DNA of 64,000 nucleotides from Bosea sp. PAMC 26642 (GTDB lineage Bacteria; Pseudomonadota; Alphaproteobacteria; Rhizobiales; Beijerinckiaceae): assembly GCF_001562255.1 (NCBI RefSeq), contig NZ_CP014301.1:1178001-1242000 (forward strand). The letters are read 5' to 3'. Shown piece after piece: positions 1-8,795 of the stretch (position 1 is the first letter of the stretch; each line of letters begins with the position of its first letter). The notes below the pieces were generated by a model. The model was not told the origin of the DNA. It saw only the letters and a program-made list of their open reading frames with translations, and searched no databases. A program made the translations under genes and the position numbers.

Positions 1-1297
1 AATAGCCGTCGGCATCGCGCAGATAGGTGTCGCCGGTGATATTCCAGCCGTCGAGGACGTATTTCGCCTGACGGCTGTCGGCGAGATAACGGCAGCCGAT
101 CGGGCCCCGTACGGCGAGCCTGCCGGGCGTGCCGTCTGGCACTTCACCGCCGGCTTCGTCGACGATCCTGGCCTCGTAGCCCGGTACCGGGATGCCGGTC
201 GATCCGGCCCGGATCGCCTCGCGCGGCGCGGCGATGAAGATGTGCAGCATCTCCGTGGCCCCGATGCCGTCCATCAGTGCGATCCCGGTCCGGGTCTGCC
301 AGGCGTCGAAGATCGGCTTCGGCAGGGTCTCGCCGGCCGAGACGCAAATGCGAAGCGAAGAGATGTCGCGTCCGTCGAGCTTGTCGAGCATGGCGCGATA
401 GGCGGTCGGCGCGGTGAAGCTGACGGTCGCCTTGTGCCGTTCGATCGCATCGACGAGGTCGGCCGGTGCGGCTTTCTGCGGCAACACCATCACCGCCCCG
501 ATCCGCATCGGGAACAGCACCAGCCCGCCGAGCCCGAAGGTGAAGGCGAGCGGCGGCGAGCCGATGAAGCGGTCGTCAGGCGAGGCCTTCAGCACGCGCG
601 CACCATAGCAGTCGCAGATGATCAGCAGGTCGCGCTGGAAATGCATCGTGCCCTTGGGCTCGCCCGTCGTGCCCGAGGTGAAGCCTATCAGGCAGACATC
701 GTCGTTCGAGGTGTCGGCGGCACTGAAATGCTCGTAGCCGTCCTTGCGCATCAGCATCTCGAGGCTGCCGGCCGAGCCGTCGCCCCACGTCACGATTCGC
801 GCCAGTTCCGGCGCCTGCGCCCGAGCAGCTTCGAGATCGGCCAGCAAGCCATGGTCGCATAGCGCCAGCGCGATCTGCGCCTTGCGGATCGGATAGACCA
901 GTTCGCCCGCGCGCAGCATCGGCATAGTCGCAACCACGACGCCGCCGGCCTTCAGCACGGCGAGATAGGCCGCGACCATCATCGGGGTGTTGGCGGCGCG
1001 CAGCAGCACGCGATTGCCCGACACCATGCCCAGATCACGCGTCAGCACATTGGCGATGCGGTTCACCTGCGCCGCGAGCTCGGCATAGCTCCATTGCAGA
1101 TCGTCGGCGATGATCGCGATGCGGTCGCCGCGTCCCGCCGCGACATGGCTGTCGAGCAACTCGCTGACGACGTTGAGACGCTCGGGGTACGACAGCCCGG
1201 CTTCTGCGACGCGCAGCTCCGGCCAGCTTTCGCGCGGCGGCAGGTTCTTGCGTGAGAACCCATCGACATGGCCAGATCGGAGGAAGTCGGCCGCCAT
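1..1297 (-). CDS. Aromatic acyl-CoA ligase (2-aminobenzoate/benzoate-CoA ligase family), 3' end cut off
   Basis: An AMP-forming acyl-CoA synthetase whose C-terminal part runs off the window, leaving about 432 residues. The adenylation P-loop reads GFTSGTTGEPKGTMHF, and a later GATE-type motif (DGIGATEMLHIF) and the ITGDTYLRD segment match the ANL superfamily. It would activate an aromatic acid to its CoA thioester with ATP. It is the last gene of a minus-strand operon. An ATG at 1303 overlaps the TGA of the upstream dehydrogenase gene, but the ATG at 1297 has AGGAGG seven bases upstream and is preferred. The fused monooxygenase/reductase in the same cluster makes 2-aminobenzoate the most likely substrate; benzoate or salicylate cannot be excluded from sequence alone. 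Confidence 0.85.
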   Translation of the reverse strand, partial: MAADFLRSGHVDGFSRKNLPPRESWPELRVAEAGLSYPERLNVVSELLDSHVAAGRGDRIAIIADDLQWSYAELAAQVNRIANVLTRDLGMVSGNRVLLRAANTPMMVAAYLAVLKAGGVVVATMPMLRAGELVYPIRKAQIALALCDHGLLADLEAARAQAPELARIVTWGDGSAGSLEMLMRKDGYEHFSAADTSNDDVCLIGFTSGTTGEPKGTMHFQRDLLIICDCYGARVLKASPDDRFIGSPPLAFTFGLGGLVLFPMRIGAVMVLPQKAAPADLVDAIERHKATVSFTAPTAYRAMLDKLDGRDISSLRICVSAGETLPKPIFDAWQTRTGIALMDGIGATEMLHIFIAAPREAIRAGSTGIPVPGYEARIVDEAGGEVPDGTPGRLAVRGPIGCRYLADSRQAKYVLDGWNITGDTYLRDADGY

Positions 1298-1299
1298 CG

Positions 1300-2508
1300 T
1301 CATCCCTCCTGCCGCGCGGCTTGCGCCTTGAGAAGATCGCGCGCGATCACGATCTTCTGCACCTCGGTCGCGCCCTCATAGATGCGCAATGCCCGGATTT
1401 CGCGATACAATTCCTCGACCTTGACGCCTTTGGTGACGCCGAGCCCGCCATGGATCTGCACGGCGCGGTCGATCACCTTCTGCGCGTTCTCGGTCGCGAC
1501 CATCTTGGCGAGCGCCGCCTCGCGCGTAACCCGCGCTGCACCCTTGTCCTTGGTCCAGGCCGCCCGATAGACAAGCAGCGCCGCTGCATCGACCTCGGCC
1601 GCGCTGTCGGCGATGGCAGCTTGCGACAGCTGCAGATCGCCCAACGTCCCGCCGAACAGCTTTCGTCCGTTCGCGTGCGAGACCGTCTCGTGCAGCGCAC
1701 GCCTGGCGAAACCGAGCGCTGCCGCGCCGACCGTCGAGCGGAAAATGTCGAGCGTCGCCATCGCGACCTTGAAGCCGTCACCCGGTCCGCCGATGCGGTT
1801 CTCGACCGGGATGCGGCAGGCCTCGAAGCGCAAAGTCGCGAGCGGATGGGGAGCGATCACGTCGATGCGCTCTGCAATGGTCAGGCCAGGCGTATCGGCC
1901 TCGACCAGATAGGCCGAGAGGCCGCGCGCGCCCGGCGCCTCGCCCGAGCGCGCGAAGACGATGTAATGGTCGGCGATGCCGCCATTCGAGATCCAGGTTT
2001 TCTCGCCGTCGATGCGGACATGGCCGTTGCCGTCGGGCAGGGCCGTCGTCGCCATCGCCGCGACGTCGGAGCCGGCCTCCTTTTCGGATAGCGCGAAGGC
2101 CGCGATACGCGTGCCGGCGCGCACGCCCGGCAGGATCGCCTGCCTCATCGCTTGCGAGCCCGCGATGGTGATAGGGCCGGTGCCGAGCCCCTGCATCGCG
2201 AAGGCGAAGTCGGCGAGCCCGTCCCGAGCCGCCAATATCTCGCGGGCAAGGCAGAGGGTGCGCACGTCGAGCGTATCGCTGAGACCGCCATAGGCCGCTG
2301 GCACCACGGCTTTCAGGAAACCGGCATCGCCCAGCGCCTTCACCCGGGCGCGGCAGGCGGCATCGACGTCGTCATGCGGCAGATCGGGGAGATAAGCGTC
2401 GGCCCAGGCCGTCAACTCTTCCGCGAAGCGACGGTGCCGATCCTCGAAGAACGGCCAGTCGAGCGTATCGCCGAGGATCGCCATGCCGAGGGGAAGGGCG
2501 CCCACCAT
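1300..2508 (-). CDS. Acyl-CoA dehydrogenase
   Basis: A 402-residue flavoprotein of normal family length. It shows the FAD/substrate-binding segment [16 protein letters not shown], the region [15 protein letters not shown], and the C-terminal [10 protein letters not shown], whose Glu occupies the catalytic-base position. It would oxidise a cyclic acyl-CoA intermediate formed after dearomatisation, with electrons passing to ETF. The ATG at 2508 follows the hydratase stop by one base and has GAGGG about nine bases upstream; an open frame continues to 2553, but that part would overlap the hydratase gene. Its position between CoA ligase and enoyl-CoA hydratase supports a catabolic role, not fatty-acid housekeeping. 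Confidence 0.88.
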   Translation of the reverse strand: MVGALPLGMAILGDTLDWPFFEDRHRRFAEELTAWADAYLPDLPHDDVDAACRARVKALGDAGFLKAVVPAAYGGLSDTLDVRTLCLAREILAARDGLADFAFAMQGLGTGPITIAGSQAMRQAILPGVRAGTRIAAFALSEKEAGSDVAAMATTALPDGNGHVRIDGEKTWISNGGIADHYIVFARSGEAPGARGLSAYLVEADTPGLTIAERIDVIAPHPLATLRFEACRIPVENRIGGPGDGFKVAMATLDIFRSTVGAAALGFARRALHETVSHANGRKLFGGTLGDLQLSQAAIADSAAEVDAAALLVYRAAWTKDKGAARVTREAALAKMVATENAQKVIDRAVQIHGGLGVTKGVKVEELYREIRALRIYEGATEVQKIVIARDLLKAQAARQEG

Positions 2509-2509
2509 C

Positions 2510-3343
2510 TCAATTGCCCTCGAAGACCGGTTTCTGCTTCGTCGCGAAGGCATGATAGGCCCGCGAAAAGTCCTCGGTCTGCATACACAGCGCCTGCGCC
2601 ACGGCCTCGGCCTCGATCGCGCTCTCGACCGACATCGCCCATTCCATCTCCAGCATGCGCTTGGTCATGGCGTTGGCGAAGGTCGGGCCGTCGGCGAGCT
2701 CAGTCGCAAGCATCTGCGCTTCGGCCAGCACGGCCTCCTTCGCGACGAGCCGGTTGAGGAAACCCCAGCGCTCGGCCTCGTCGCCGCGTAAGGTCCGGCC
2801 GGTATAGAGCAACTCGGCCGCACGGCCCTGGCCGATGATGCGGGGCAGCATCGCACATGCGCCCATGTCGCAGCCGGCGAGGCCGACGCGGTTGAACAGG
2901 AAGGCGATCTTCGTTTCGGCCGTGCCCAGCCGCATGTCGGACGCCATCGCCATGATCGCGCCCGCGCCGGCACAGATGCCGTCGATCGCTGCGATCACCG
3001 GCTGCGGGCAGGCACGGATCGCCTTGACCAGCTCGCCCGTCATGCGGGTGAACTTCAGCAGATCCTTCGTCTCCATCGCGACCAGCGGCCCGATGATCTC
3101 GAAGACGTCGCCGCCGGACGAGAAGTTGCCGCCCGCGCCGGTCAGGACGATCGCCTTGACCGCCTCCTCCTTCTGCGCCGCGAGAAAGAAATCCGTCAGT
3201 TCGCGATAGCTCTCGAAGGTCAGCGGGTTCTTCTTCTCCGGCCGGTTCAGCCTGACGGTCGCAACTTTGCCGACAACGTCGAGTTCAAAATGGCTTGGCT
3301 TGAAATCGGCAAGCGGCAGGACGGTGGCGTTGGCCACACTCAT
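2510..3343 (-). CDS. Enoyl-CoA hydratase/isomerase family protein
   Basis: A 277-residue crotonase-fold protein. The oxyanion-hole segments are visible as ALTGAGG-type sequence ([18 protein letters not shown]) and the [19 protein letters not shown] stretch. In this operon it would hydrate or hydrolyse a cyclic enoyl-CoA made from the hydroxylated and reduced aromatic-CoA. It overlaps the MarR gene end by four bases (ATGA) and is followed after one base by the dehydrogenase start, so the genes are probably translationally coupled. Exact substrate is inferred from context only. Confidence 0.87.
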   Translation of the reverse strand: MSVANATVLPLADFKPSHFELDVVGKVATVRLNRPEKKNPLTFESYRELTDFFLAAQKEEAVKAIVLTGAGGNFSSGGDVFEIIGPLVAMETKDLLKFTRMTGELVKAIRACPQPVIAAIDGICAGAGAIMAMASDMRLGTAETKIAFLFNRVGLAGCDMGACAMLPRIIGQGRAAELLYTGRTLRGDEAERWGFLNRLVAKEAVLAEAQMLATELADGPTFANAMTKRMLEMEWAMSVESAIEAEAVAQALCMQTEDFSRAYHAFATKQKPVFEGN

Positions 3344-3882
3344 GGTTTCTCTCCCTTGCCGGGTTCGGTCTTCTCGACCCGTCGCGAGATCGCCGTATGA
3401 AGCGACGCCTTGGTCCGGCTAAGCAGCCGGAACATCTGCGTGACTTCCATATGGTCGAGGCCTGCGAACAGCTCGGCGATCCACGTCTCATGCTGCTCGG
3501 CCATCGCCTTGAAGGCCCGGCGCCCCTGCGCCGTAAGCGTCAGAACCTGCACGCGCCGGTCCTGCGCGGCCGCGCGTTTATCGACCAGCCCGTCCGCCAG
3601 CAACCCGGCGACGACCGCCGTGACATTGCCATTGGAAACCATCAGCCGCTGCGAGACCTCACCCACCGTCATGCCCGTCGTCGATTTCTCCAACTGCGCC
3701 ATCAGGTCGAACCGCGGCAGCGTCGTCTTGAACTGCTCGCGCAGCCGGTTGCGGATTTCCGTTTCGATCAGCGTCGAGCAGGTCAGCATCCTGAGCCAGA
3801 GCCGCAATTCGTCCTTGTGATCGCCGGGGCGTTCGCTGGCCTTTGTCTCGCGATCCAGGACGAGGGCGGGCGTCTCCATGGC
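3340..3882 (-). CDS. MarR-family transcriptional regulator
   Basis: A 180-residue winged-helix protein. The HTH core includes [29 protein letters not shown] and the wing [19 protein letters not shown], the classic MarR DxRxxxxxLT signature. The start at 3882 is chosen because GGGGAG lies ten bases upstream, while an ATG at 3900 has no ribosome site and would overlap the SDR gene. Encoded inside the catabolic operon, it is the natural candidate to bind the two TTTTAGGCCTAAAA-like palindromes in the divergent promoter and to respond to an aromatic-CoA thioester, as known for BadR/HbdR-like MarR proteins. That ligand is inferred. Confidence 0.88.
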   Translation of the reverse strand, partial: AMETPALVLDRETKASERPGDHKDELRLWLRMLTCSTLIETEIRNRLREQFKTTLPRFDLMAQLEKSTTGMTVGEVSQRLMVSNGNVTAVVAGLLADGLVDKRAAAQDRRVQVLTLTAQGRRAFKAMAEQHETWIAELFAGLDHMEVTQMFRLLSRTKASLHTAISRRVEKTEPGKGEKP

Positions 3883-3883
3883 G

Positions 3884-4639
3884 TCAGAACTCCCCGCCAT
3901 TGATCAGCAGCGACTGGCCCGTGACCGAGGCGCTGCCGGGGCCGCACAGATAGAGGACGGCCTGAGCGACCTCCTGCGGCGTGATCAGCCGGCCCTGCGG
4001 GTTGTCCTTGACCAGCTGCGCCAAGGCCTCGTCACGCGACAGGCTGGTCTTGGCGGTGATGGCATCGATGCCGCCTGCAACCATGTCGGTGTCGGTGTAG
4101 CCGGGGCAGATCGCATTGACGGTGACGCCGGTGCGCGCCGTCTCGAGCGCCAGCGATCTCACCAGCCCGATCACCGCATGTTTGGCGGCGGCATAGGCCG
4201 AGACGTGCGCATAGCCGCGATGTCCGGCTGTTGATGCGATCGCGATCAGCCTGCCATGCCGGCGCTCGACCATCTCGGCAAGTACCGCATGGAAGGCGTT
4301 GACGGTGCCGATCAGGTTGATCTCGCTCATCCGGCGGAAGCGCTCGGCCGGGCTGCGCTGGAAGGAGCCGGTCTCGACCGCGCCGGCATTGGCGACCACG
4401 ATGTCGAAGGGCTGCGCTTTGGCCAGTTCGGCAACGACCGAGAGTGTCGCCGCCTCGTCGCGGATGTCGCAGGCGGCGAAGATATCGGCATCGCCGGCCA
4501 CGACGGCCTCCTGCAGCACGGCGGTGTCCCGGCCGAGGATCGCGACACGCACGCCATGGGCCTTCAGCGTGGCCGCGATGGCCCGGCCGATGCCGCGTCC
4601 GCCGCCCGTCACCAGCGCATGTCGTCCCGCCAGATCCAT
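3884..4639 (-). CDS. Short-chain dehydrogenase/reductase (3-hydroxyacyl-CoA dehydrogenase type)
   Basis: A 251-residue classical SDR. It has the NAD-binding TGGGRGIG motif near residues 11-18, the NAG motif (VANAGAVE), the catalytic Ser in IASTAG and the YAAAKHA catalytic Tyr/Lys pair. First gene of the minus-strand operon; GGGAGGT sits about nine bases before the ATG. Likely oxidises or reduces a ring hydroxyl/keto group on the cyclohexene-carboxyl-CoA intermediate. Its promoter region carries one of the two MarR-like palindromes at 4669-4682. Confidence 0.87.
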   Translation of the reverse strand: MDLAGRHALVTGGGRGIGRAIAATLKAHGVRVAILGRDTAVLQEAVVAGDADIFAACDIRDEAATLSVVAELAKAQPFDIVVANAGAVETGSFQRSPAERFRRMSEINLIGTVNAFHAVLAEMVERRHGRLIAIASTAGHRGYAHVSAYAAAKHAVIGLVRSLALETARTGVTVNAICPGYTDTDMVAGGIDAITAKTSLSRDEALAQLVKDNPQGRLITPQEVAQAVLYLCGPGSASVTGQSLLINGGEF

Positions 4640-4668
4640 TCCGCCGACCTCCCGATTGTCTCAATATA

Positions 4669-4682
4669 TTTTAGGTCTAAAG
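4669..4682. promoter_or_regulatory. Palindromic operator candidate 1 for the MarR regulator
   Basis: The sequence TTTTAGGTCTAAAG lies 30 bases upstream of the SDR start. It matches 12 of 14 positions of the palindrome TTTTAGGCCTAAAA and shares its pattern with the element at 4826-4839 on the other side of the same divergent intergenic region. Assignment to the MarR protein encoded at 3340-3882 is inference from pairing and position. Confidence 0.6.
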
Positions 4683-4825
4683 GAATTTGCAAGCCGCAAC
4701 ATGGCCATCGGAGATCAATGTTGGGATGTCGTCAATACGTCGAAAATATGGGATGGATCGCCGATTGAGCGGTAGTTTGACCCATGCGCTCAAGGGCGGC
4801 CGGAAGCCCTCTTGAGATAAAACTA

Positions 4826-4839
4826 TTTCAGGCCTAAAA
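4826..4839. promoter_or_regulatory. Palindromic operator candidate 2 for the MarR regulator
   Basis: TTTCAGGCCTAAAA matches 13 of 14 positions of TTTTAGGCCTAAAA and lies 32 bases upstream of the fused monooxygenase/reductase start. With the element at 4669-4682 it brackets the 232-base divergent promoter region, so one regulator could repress both arms. Confidence 0.6.
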
Positions 4840-4871
4840 TAATTTGGCAATCGGGTTTCGGGAGAGCTGAC

Positions 4872-7202
4872 ATGCGCATCGCGGTCGTGGGCGGAGGGCC
4901 TGCCGGGCTCTATTTCGCGCTTCTCATGAAACGCGACTGGCCCGATCTCGACGTCACGGTCTTCGAGCGCAATCAGCCCGACGACACGTTTGGTTTCGGT
5001 GTCGTTTTCTCCGACCAGACGCTCGACATCTTCAAGGCCGCGGACGCTGCGAGCTACGCCGCGATCCGCGATAATTTCGCATATTGGGACGATATCGAGG
5101 TCCACTTCAAGGACAGCGTCCACCGCGTTTCCGGCAACGGCTTTTGTGGCTGCTCGCGCCGCTCGCTGCTGCTGCTGGTCCAGGAGCGGGCGCGCGAACT
5201 CGGCGTAGTCCTGCGTTTCGGGGAAGAGGCCGACGATATCGAGGTTCTGAAGCGCGACTACGATCTCGTCGTCGGGGCGGATGGCATCAACAGCCGCATC
5301 CGCGAGGGCTGGCGCGAGCGCTTCCAGCCGGAGGTTGATCTGCGACCCAACAAATTCACCTGGATGGGTTCGACTCGACCCTTCGACGCTTTTACCTTCT
5401 TCTTCGAGGAGACGCCCTACGGGCTCTTCATCGCCCATTGCTACCAGTACGAGGCCGGCCGCTCGACCTGGGTGCTCGAGACCGATCCCGAGACCTTCGC
5501 CAAAGCGGGCCTCGATGCGATGGACGAGGCGGCCTCCGCCCGTTTCCTCGAAGGTATTTTCGCCGAGGAACTGCAAGGCCACGGCCTCGTCACCAACCGC
5601 TCGCTCTGGCGCAATTTCCCGATGATCCGCTGCCGTAACTGGGTCGTCGAGAACGTGGTCCTGATCGGCGACGCCAAGGCGACGGCGCATTTCTCGATCG
5701 GCTCGGGCACCAAGCTCGCGATGGAGGATGCGATCGGCCTGCACAAGGCTTTCCATGCGGCCGGCCTCAACGTCTCCGATGCGCTGTCGCTGTTCGAGCG
5801 CACCCGGCGCGAGGAGGTCGAGAAGACGCAGCACGCAGCCGATGTCTCCCTGGTCTGGTTCGAGGAACTGCGTCGCTTTTGGGATTTCGACCCCCTACGC
5901 TTCGCCTTCGGCCTGATGACTCGCTCCAAGGCCATCACCTATGACAATCTTGCGCTGCGAGCGCCGGACATGGTCGCCGCGATCGACCGGCTCGTGGCGA
6001 CGGAACTCGGCCCGCTCGCCCGCCATCGCAAGGATGGCACCCCGGTACCGCCGGCGTTCCAGCCCTTCCGGATGCGCGAGATGCAGGTCGAGAACCGTAT
6101 GGTGCTCTCGCCGATGTGCCAGTATTCGGCGCAAGATGGCGTGCCGGGAGACTGGCACCTGATGCATTACGGCTCCCGCGCCATCGGCGGGCCGGGACTG
6201 ATCGTCACCGAGATGACCTGCATCTCCGCCGATGCCCGCATCACGCAAGGCTGCGCCGGCCTCTATAACGATGAGCAGGAAGCGGCGTGGCGCCGGATCG
6301 TCGATTTCGTCCACGTCAATTCGGCGGCAAAGATCTGCCTCCAGCTCGGTCATGCCGGCCGCAAGGGCGCGACGAAGCTGATGTGGGACGGCATGGACCG
6401 GCCGCTGAGCGAAGGCGCCTGGCCGATCATCTCGGCCTCGGCGCTGCCGTACTACCCCGAGAGCCAGATTCCACGCGAAATGACGCGGGCCGACATGGAC
6501 CGGGTAAAGGGAGAATTCCTCGCAGCTGCTGAGCGCGGCGAAAGGGCCGGCTTCGACATGCTGGAGCTGCACTGCGCCCATGGCTATCTGCTGGCGAGCT
6601 TTCTCTCGCCGCTGACCAACCGCCGAACCGACGACTATGGCGGCTCGGTCGAGAACCGGATGCGCTATCCGCTCGAGGTCTTCCGGGCGCTGCGCAAAAA
6701 ATGGCCCCGCGAAAAACCCATGTCCGTGCGCATTTCGGCGACCGACTGGAAGGTGGGCGGCCTTACTGCGGATGATTCGATTGCGATCGCGGCCGCATTC
6801 GCCGGCGAAGGCTGTGATCTGGTCGATGTCTCCACGGGACAAACCGTCAATGACGGTCGGCCGATCTATGGCCGCATGTTCCAGACGCCGTATTCAGACC
6901 AGATTCGCAACGAGGCCCGTGTCGCTACCATGTGCGTCGGCAACATCACGACCGCCGACCAGGCCAACACCATCGTCGCCTCGGGCCGCGCCGACCTCGT
7001 CGCACTCGGGCGGCCACATCTCGCGGACCCGTCCTTCGTGCTGCGTGCGGCCGCCTGGTATGGCGTCGATGTCGCCCAGCCCGTGCAGTATGCGGCCGGA
7101 AAGGATCAACTCATGCGCAACATGCCGCGCGAGCGCGCCGATAACGAGGCGCTGAAGCTCAAGGCCAAGCCAGGCCGACACGCGATCGGAACTTCTGTCT
7201 GA
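4872..7202 (+). CDS. Bifunctional FAD monooxygenase / old-yellow-enzyme reductase (2-aminobenzoyl-CoA monooxygenase/reductase type)
   Basis: A 776-residue fusion. Residues 1 to about 390 form a PHBH-type FAD monooxygenase: GGGPAG near residues 7-12 and the second FAD motif [19 protein letters not shown]. From about residue 397 it is an old-yellow-enzyme FMN domain: [22 protein letters not shown] and [19 protein letters not shown] with YGGS. The length and domain order match the enzyme that hydroxylates and then reduces 2-aminobenzoyl-CoA, giving a non-aromatic product; databases also name it salicylyl-CoA 5-hydroxylase/oxidoreductase. GGGAGAG precedes the ATG. The divergent operon supplies ligase and beta-oxidation-like enzymes. 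Confidence 0.9.
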   Translation: MRIAVVGGGPAGLYFALLMKRDWPDLDVTVFERNQPDDTFGFGVVFSDQTLDIFKAADAASYAAIRDNFAYWDDIEVHFKDSVHRVSGNGFCGCSRRSLLLLVQERARELGVVLRFGEEADDIEVLKRDYDLVVGADGINSRIREGWRERFQPEVDLRPNKFTWMGSTRPFDAFTFFFEETPYGLFIAHCYQYEAGRSTWVLETDPETFAKAGLDAMDEAASARFLEGIFAEELQGHGLVTNRSLWRNFPMIRCRNWVVENVVLIGDAKATAHFSIGSGTKLAMEDAIGLHKAFHAAGLNVSDALSLFERTRREEVEKTQHAADVSLVWFEELRRFWDFDPLRFAFGLMTRSKAITYDNLALRAPDMVAAIDRLVATELGPLARHRKDGTPVPPAFQPFRMREMQVENRMVLSPMCQYSAQDGVPGDWHLMHYGSRAIGGPGLIVTEMTCISADARITQGCAGLYNDEQEAAWRRIVDFVHVNSAAKICLQLGHAGRKGATKLMWDGMDRPLSEGAWPIISASALPYYPESQIPREMTRADMDRVKGEFLAAAERGERAGFDMLELHCAHGYLLASFLSPLTNRRTDDYGGSVENRMRYPLEVFRALRKKWPREKPMSVRISATDWKVGGLTADDSIAIAAAFAGEGCDLVDVSTGQTVNDGRPIYGRMFQTPYSDQIRNEARVATMCVGNITTADQANTIVASGRADLVALGRPHLADPSFVLRAAAWYGVDVAQPVQYAAGKDQLMRNMPRERADNEALKLKAKPGRHAIGTSV

Positions 7203-7270
7203 GCGGCTCGTTTCCCGGGATTGCCATGCGGGCAGCGAACATCGTCGCGGCCGCAGACGAGGGAAATGCA

Positions 7271-7606
7271 ATGTCCGGCCTGACGAGATCGACCATCGCC
7301 GCAATGGTTGCCATGGCGAGCGCAACCTTCGCCGTCGCGCAGACCACGCCGACGCCGCCGCAATCGGCGCCGGCGACAGGCGCGCAATCCGGCACCGGGC
7401 TGGGGGCCCCGACCACGCACCCGTCCCAGATCGACAAGGGGCAGAACATGATCCTGCCGTCGGCAGGGGAGTCGGCGCCGTCCGCCGCACCCACGATGGT
7501 TTTTGACTGCAAGGCCAAGCCGCAGGATTGCACGACGCCGGCAACCCCGGCCGACAAGGCGACTGCGCCCGACGTTTCGGCGCCGCCGGCCACTACGCCA
7601 AAATAA
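7271..7606 (+). CDS. Small secreted Pro/Ala/Thr-rich protein
   Basis: A 111-residue protein of unknown function. The N-terminus MSGLTRSTIAAMVAMASATFAVAQ reads as a Sec signal peptide, and the remainder is low-complexity (TPTPPQ, SAPATG) with two cysteines in a DCKAKPQDC segment. The start at 7271 is preferred over one at 7226 because GAGGG lies just upstream and the signal peptide then begins cleanly. It lies 68 bases after the fused enzyme on the same strand but has no obvious link to aromatic metabolism. Cys-x6-Cys suggests a possible disulfide in the periplasm. Confidence 0.6.
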   Translation: MSGLTRSTIAAMVAMASATFAVAQTTPTPPQSAPATGAQSGTGLGAPTTHPSQIDKGQNMILPSAGESAPSAAPTMVFDCKAKPQDCTTPATPADKATAPDVSAPPATTPK

Positions 7607-7748
7607 GGTATGGCGCGATCGAATGCTCGGGCATTGCATTTTAGCAATATATAAATTGAATTCTGAGACGCGACATTGCGCGTGACCTATCCTATCTGAA
7701 GCGAACGAACGGCCGTCGATGGCCCGCAGCCAGCTTTGGGAGTCTCAG

Positions 7749-8696
7749 ATGAATTTGACCGGCATCCACCACGTCACGGCGATTTCCGCCGACGCTCCGC
7801 TCAACCATCGCTTCTATGTCGAGACGATGGGAATGCGCATGGTCAAGAAGACCGTCAATCAGGACGACACCTCCGCCTACCACCTGTTCTATGCCGACGG
7901 CGCCGGTTCGCCCGGCACCGACCTGACCTTCTTCGATTGGCCGGCATCGCCCGCCCGCCGCGGCACCAACGCGATCGTCCGGACGGCGTTGCGTGTCGCA
8001 GACGACGCCTCGCTCGACTGGTGGCGTGAGCGACTGCGCGAGGCCGGCATCACCGCTTCGCCGATCCGCGCGATCAACGGCCGCTCGGCGATCGATTTCG
8101 AGGATCCCGAGGGCCAACGCCTGACGCTGCTCGCAGACGGCGGCGCGATCCCCTTCGTCGTCTGGGAGAAGAGCCCGGTTCCGGCCGAACACCAGATCCG
8201 CGGTCTCGGCCCCGTCACCATCTCGGTGCCGAAGCTGGAGCGAACGGAGGTCGTGCTGACGCAGCTTCTGGGTTTGAAGCGCATCAGCAGCTATCGCGAT
8301 GCGGGCCACGCGACGGGCGAGATCCACGTCTTCCAGATCGGGGAGGGCGGGCCTGCTGCCGAACTGCATGTCGCGGTCGAGCCCGATGCGCCGCAGGCGC
8401 GGGAAGGCGCGGGCGGCGTGCATCATCTGGCGCTGCGCACCCCGACATTCGCCGACTACGACGCCTGGGCCGAGCGCCTCAAGGCGGCGGGCTATCCCAA
8501 CAGCGGCAAGGTCGATCGCTTCTATTTCCGCTCGCTCTATCTGCGCGAGCCCAACGGCATCCTGATCGAGATCGCGACCGACGAACCCGGCTTCTCCGCC
8601 GACGAGCCGGCGGAGACGATGGGCGAAACGCTGTCGCTGCCGCCTTTCCTGGAGCCGAAGCGCGCCCAGATCGAGGCCGGGCTCAAGCCGCTCTGA
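7749..8696 (+). CDS. VOC-superfamily ring-cleaving dioxygenase-like protein
   Basis: A 315-residue protein with two vicinal-oxygen-chelate modules. The N-terminal IHHVTAISADAPLNHRFY and the internal GGVHHLALRTP supply metal-binding histidines, and the late YLREPNGILIEIATDEPGF supplies the Glu ligand. The family (MhqO/PcpA-like) includes Fe-dependent extradiol dioxygenases acting on hydroquinones or catechols and some proteins of unproven activity. GGGAG upstream fixes the start at 7749. Placement beside an aromatic-CoA cluster hints at a role with hydroxylated aromatics, but there is a 142-base gap and no operon link is visible. Confidence 0.8.
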   Translation: MNLTGIHHVTAISADAPLNHRFYVETMGMRMVKKTVNQDDTSAYHLFYADGAGSPGTDLTFFDWPASPARRGTNAIVRTALRVADDASLDWWRERLREAGITASPIRAINGRSAIDFEDPEGQRLTLLADGGAIPFVVWEKSPVPAEHQIRGLGPVTISVPKLERTEVVLTQLLGLKRISSYRDAGHATGEIHVFQIGEGGPAAELHVAVEPDAPQAREGAGGVHHLALRTPTFADYDAWAERLKAAGYPNSGKVDRFYFRSLYLREPNGILIEIATDEPGFSADEPAETMGETLSLPPFLEPKRAQIEAGLKPL

Positions 8697-8795
8697 GCCC
8701 TATGCGGACCTGCCGACAAGGCCGGTGGGTCCGCTCTCGCGGTCCGTCAAGCCGTGATGACCGCAATCAGGCCGGTCCGCCTCGTGCCGCTCCGG

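Noticed and set aside
8704..8734. 7-bp inverted repeat between the VOC gene and topA as terminator
   Set aside because: 16-base or longer loop and no T-run; too weak to list.
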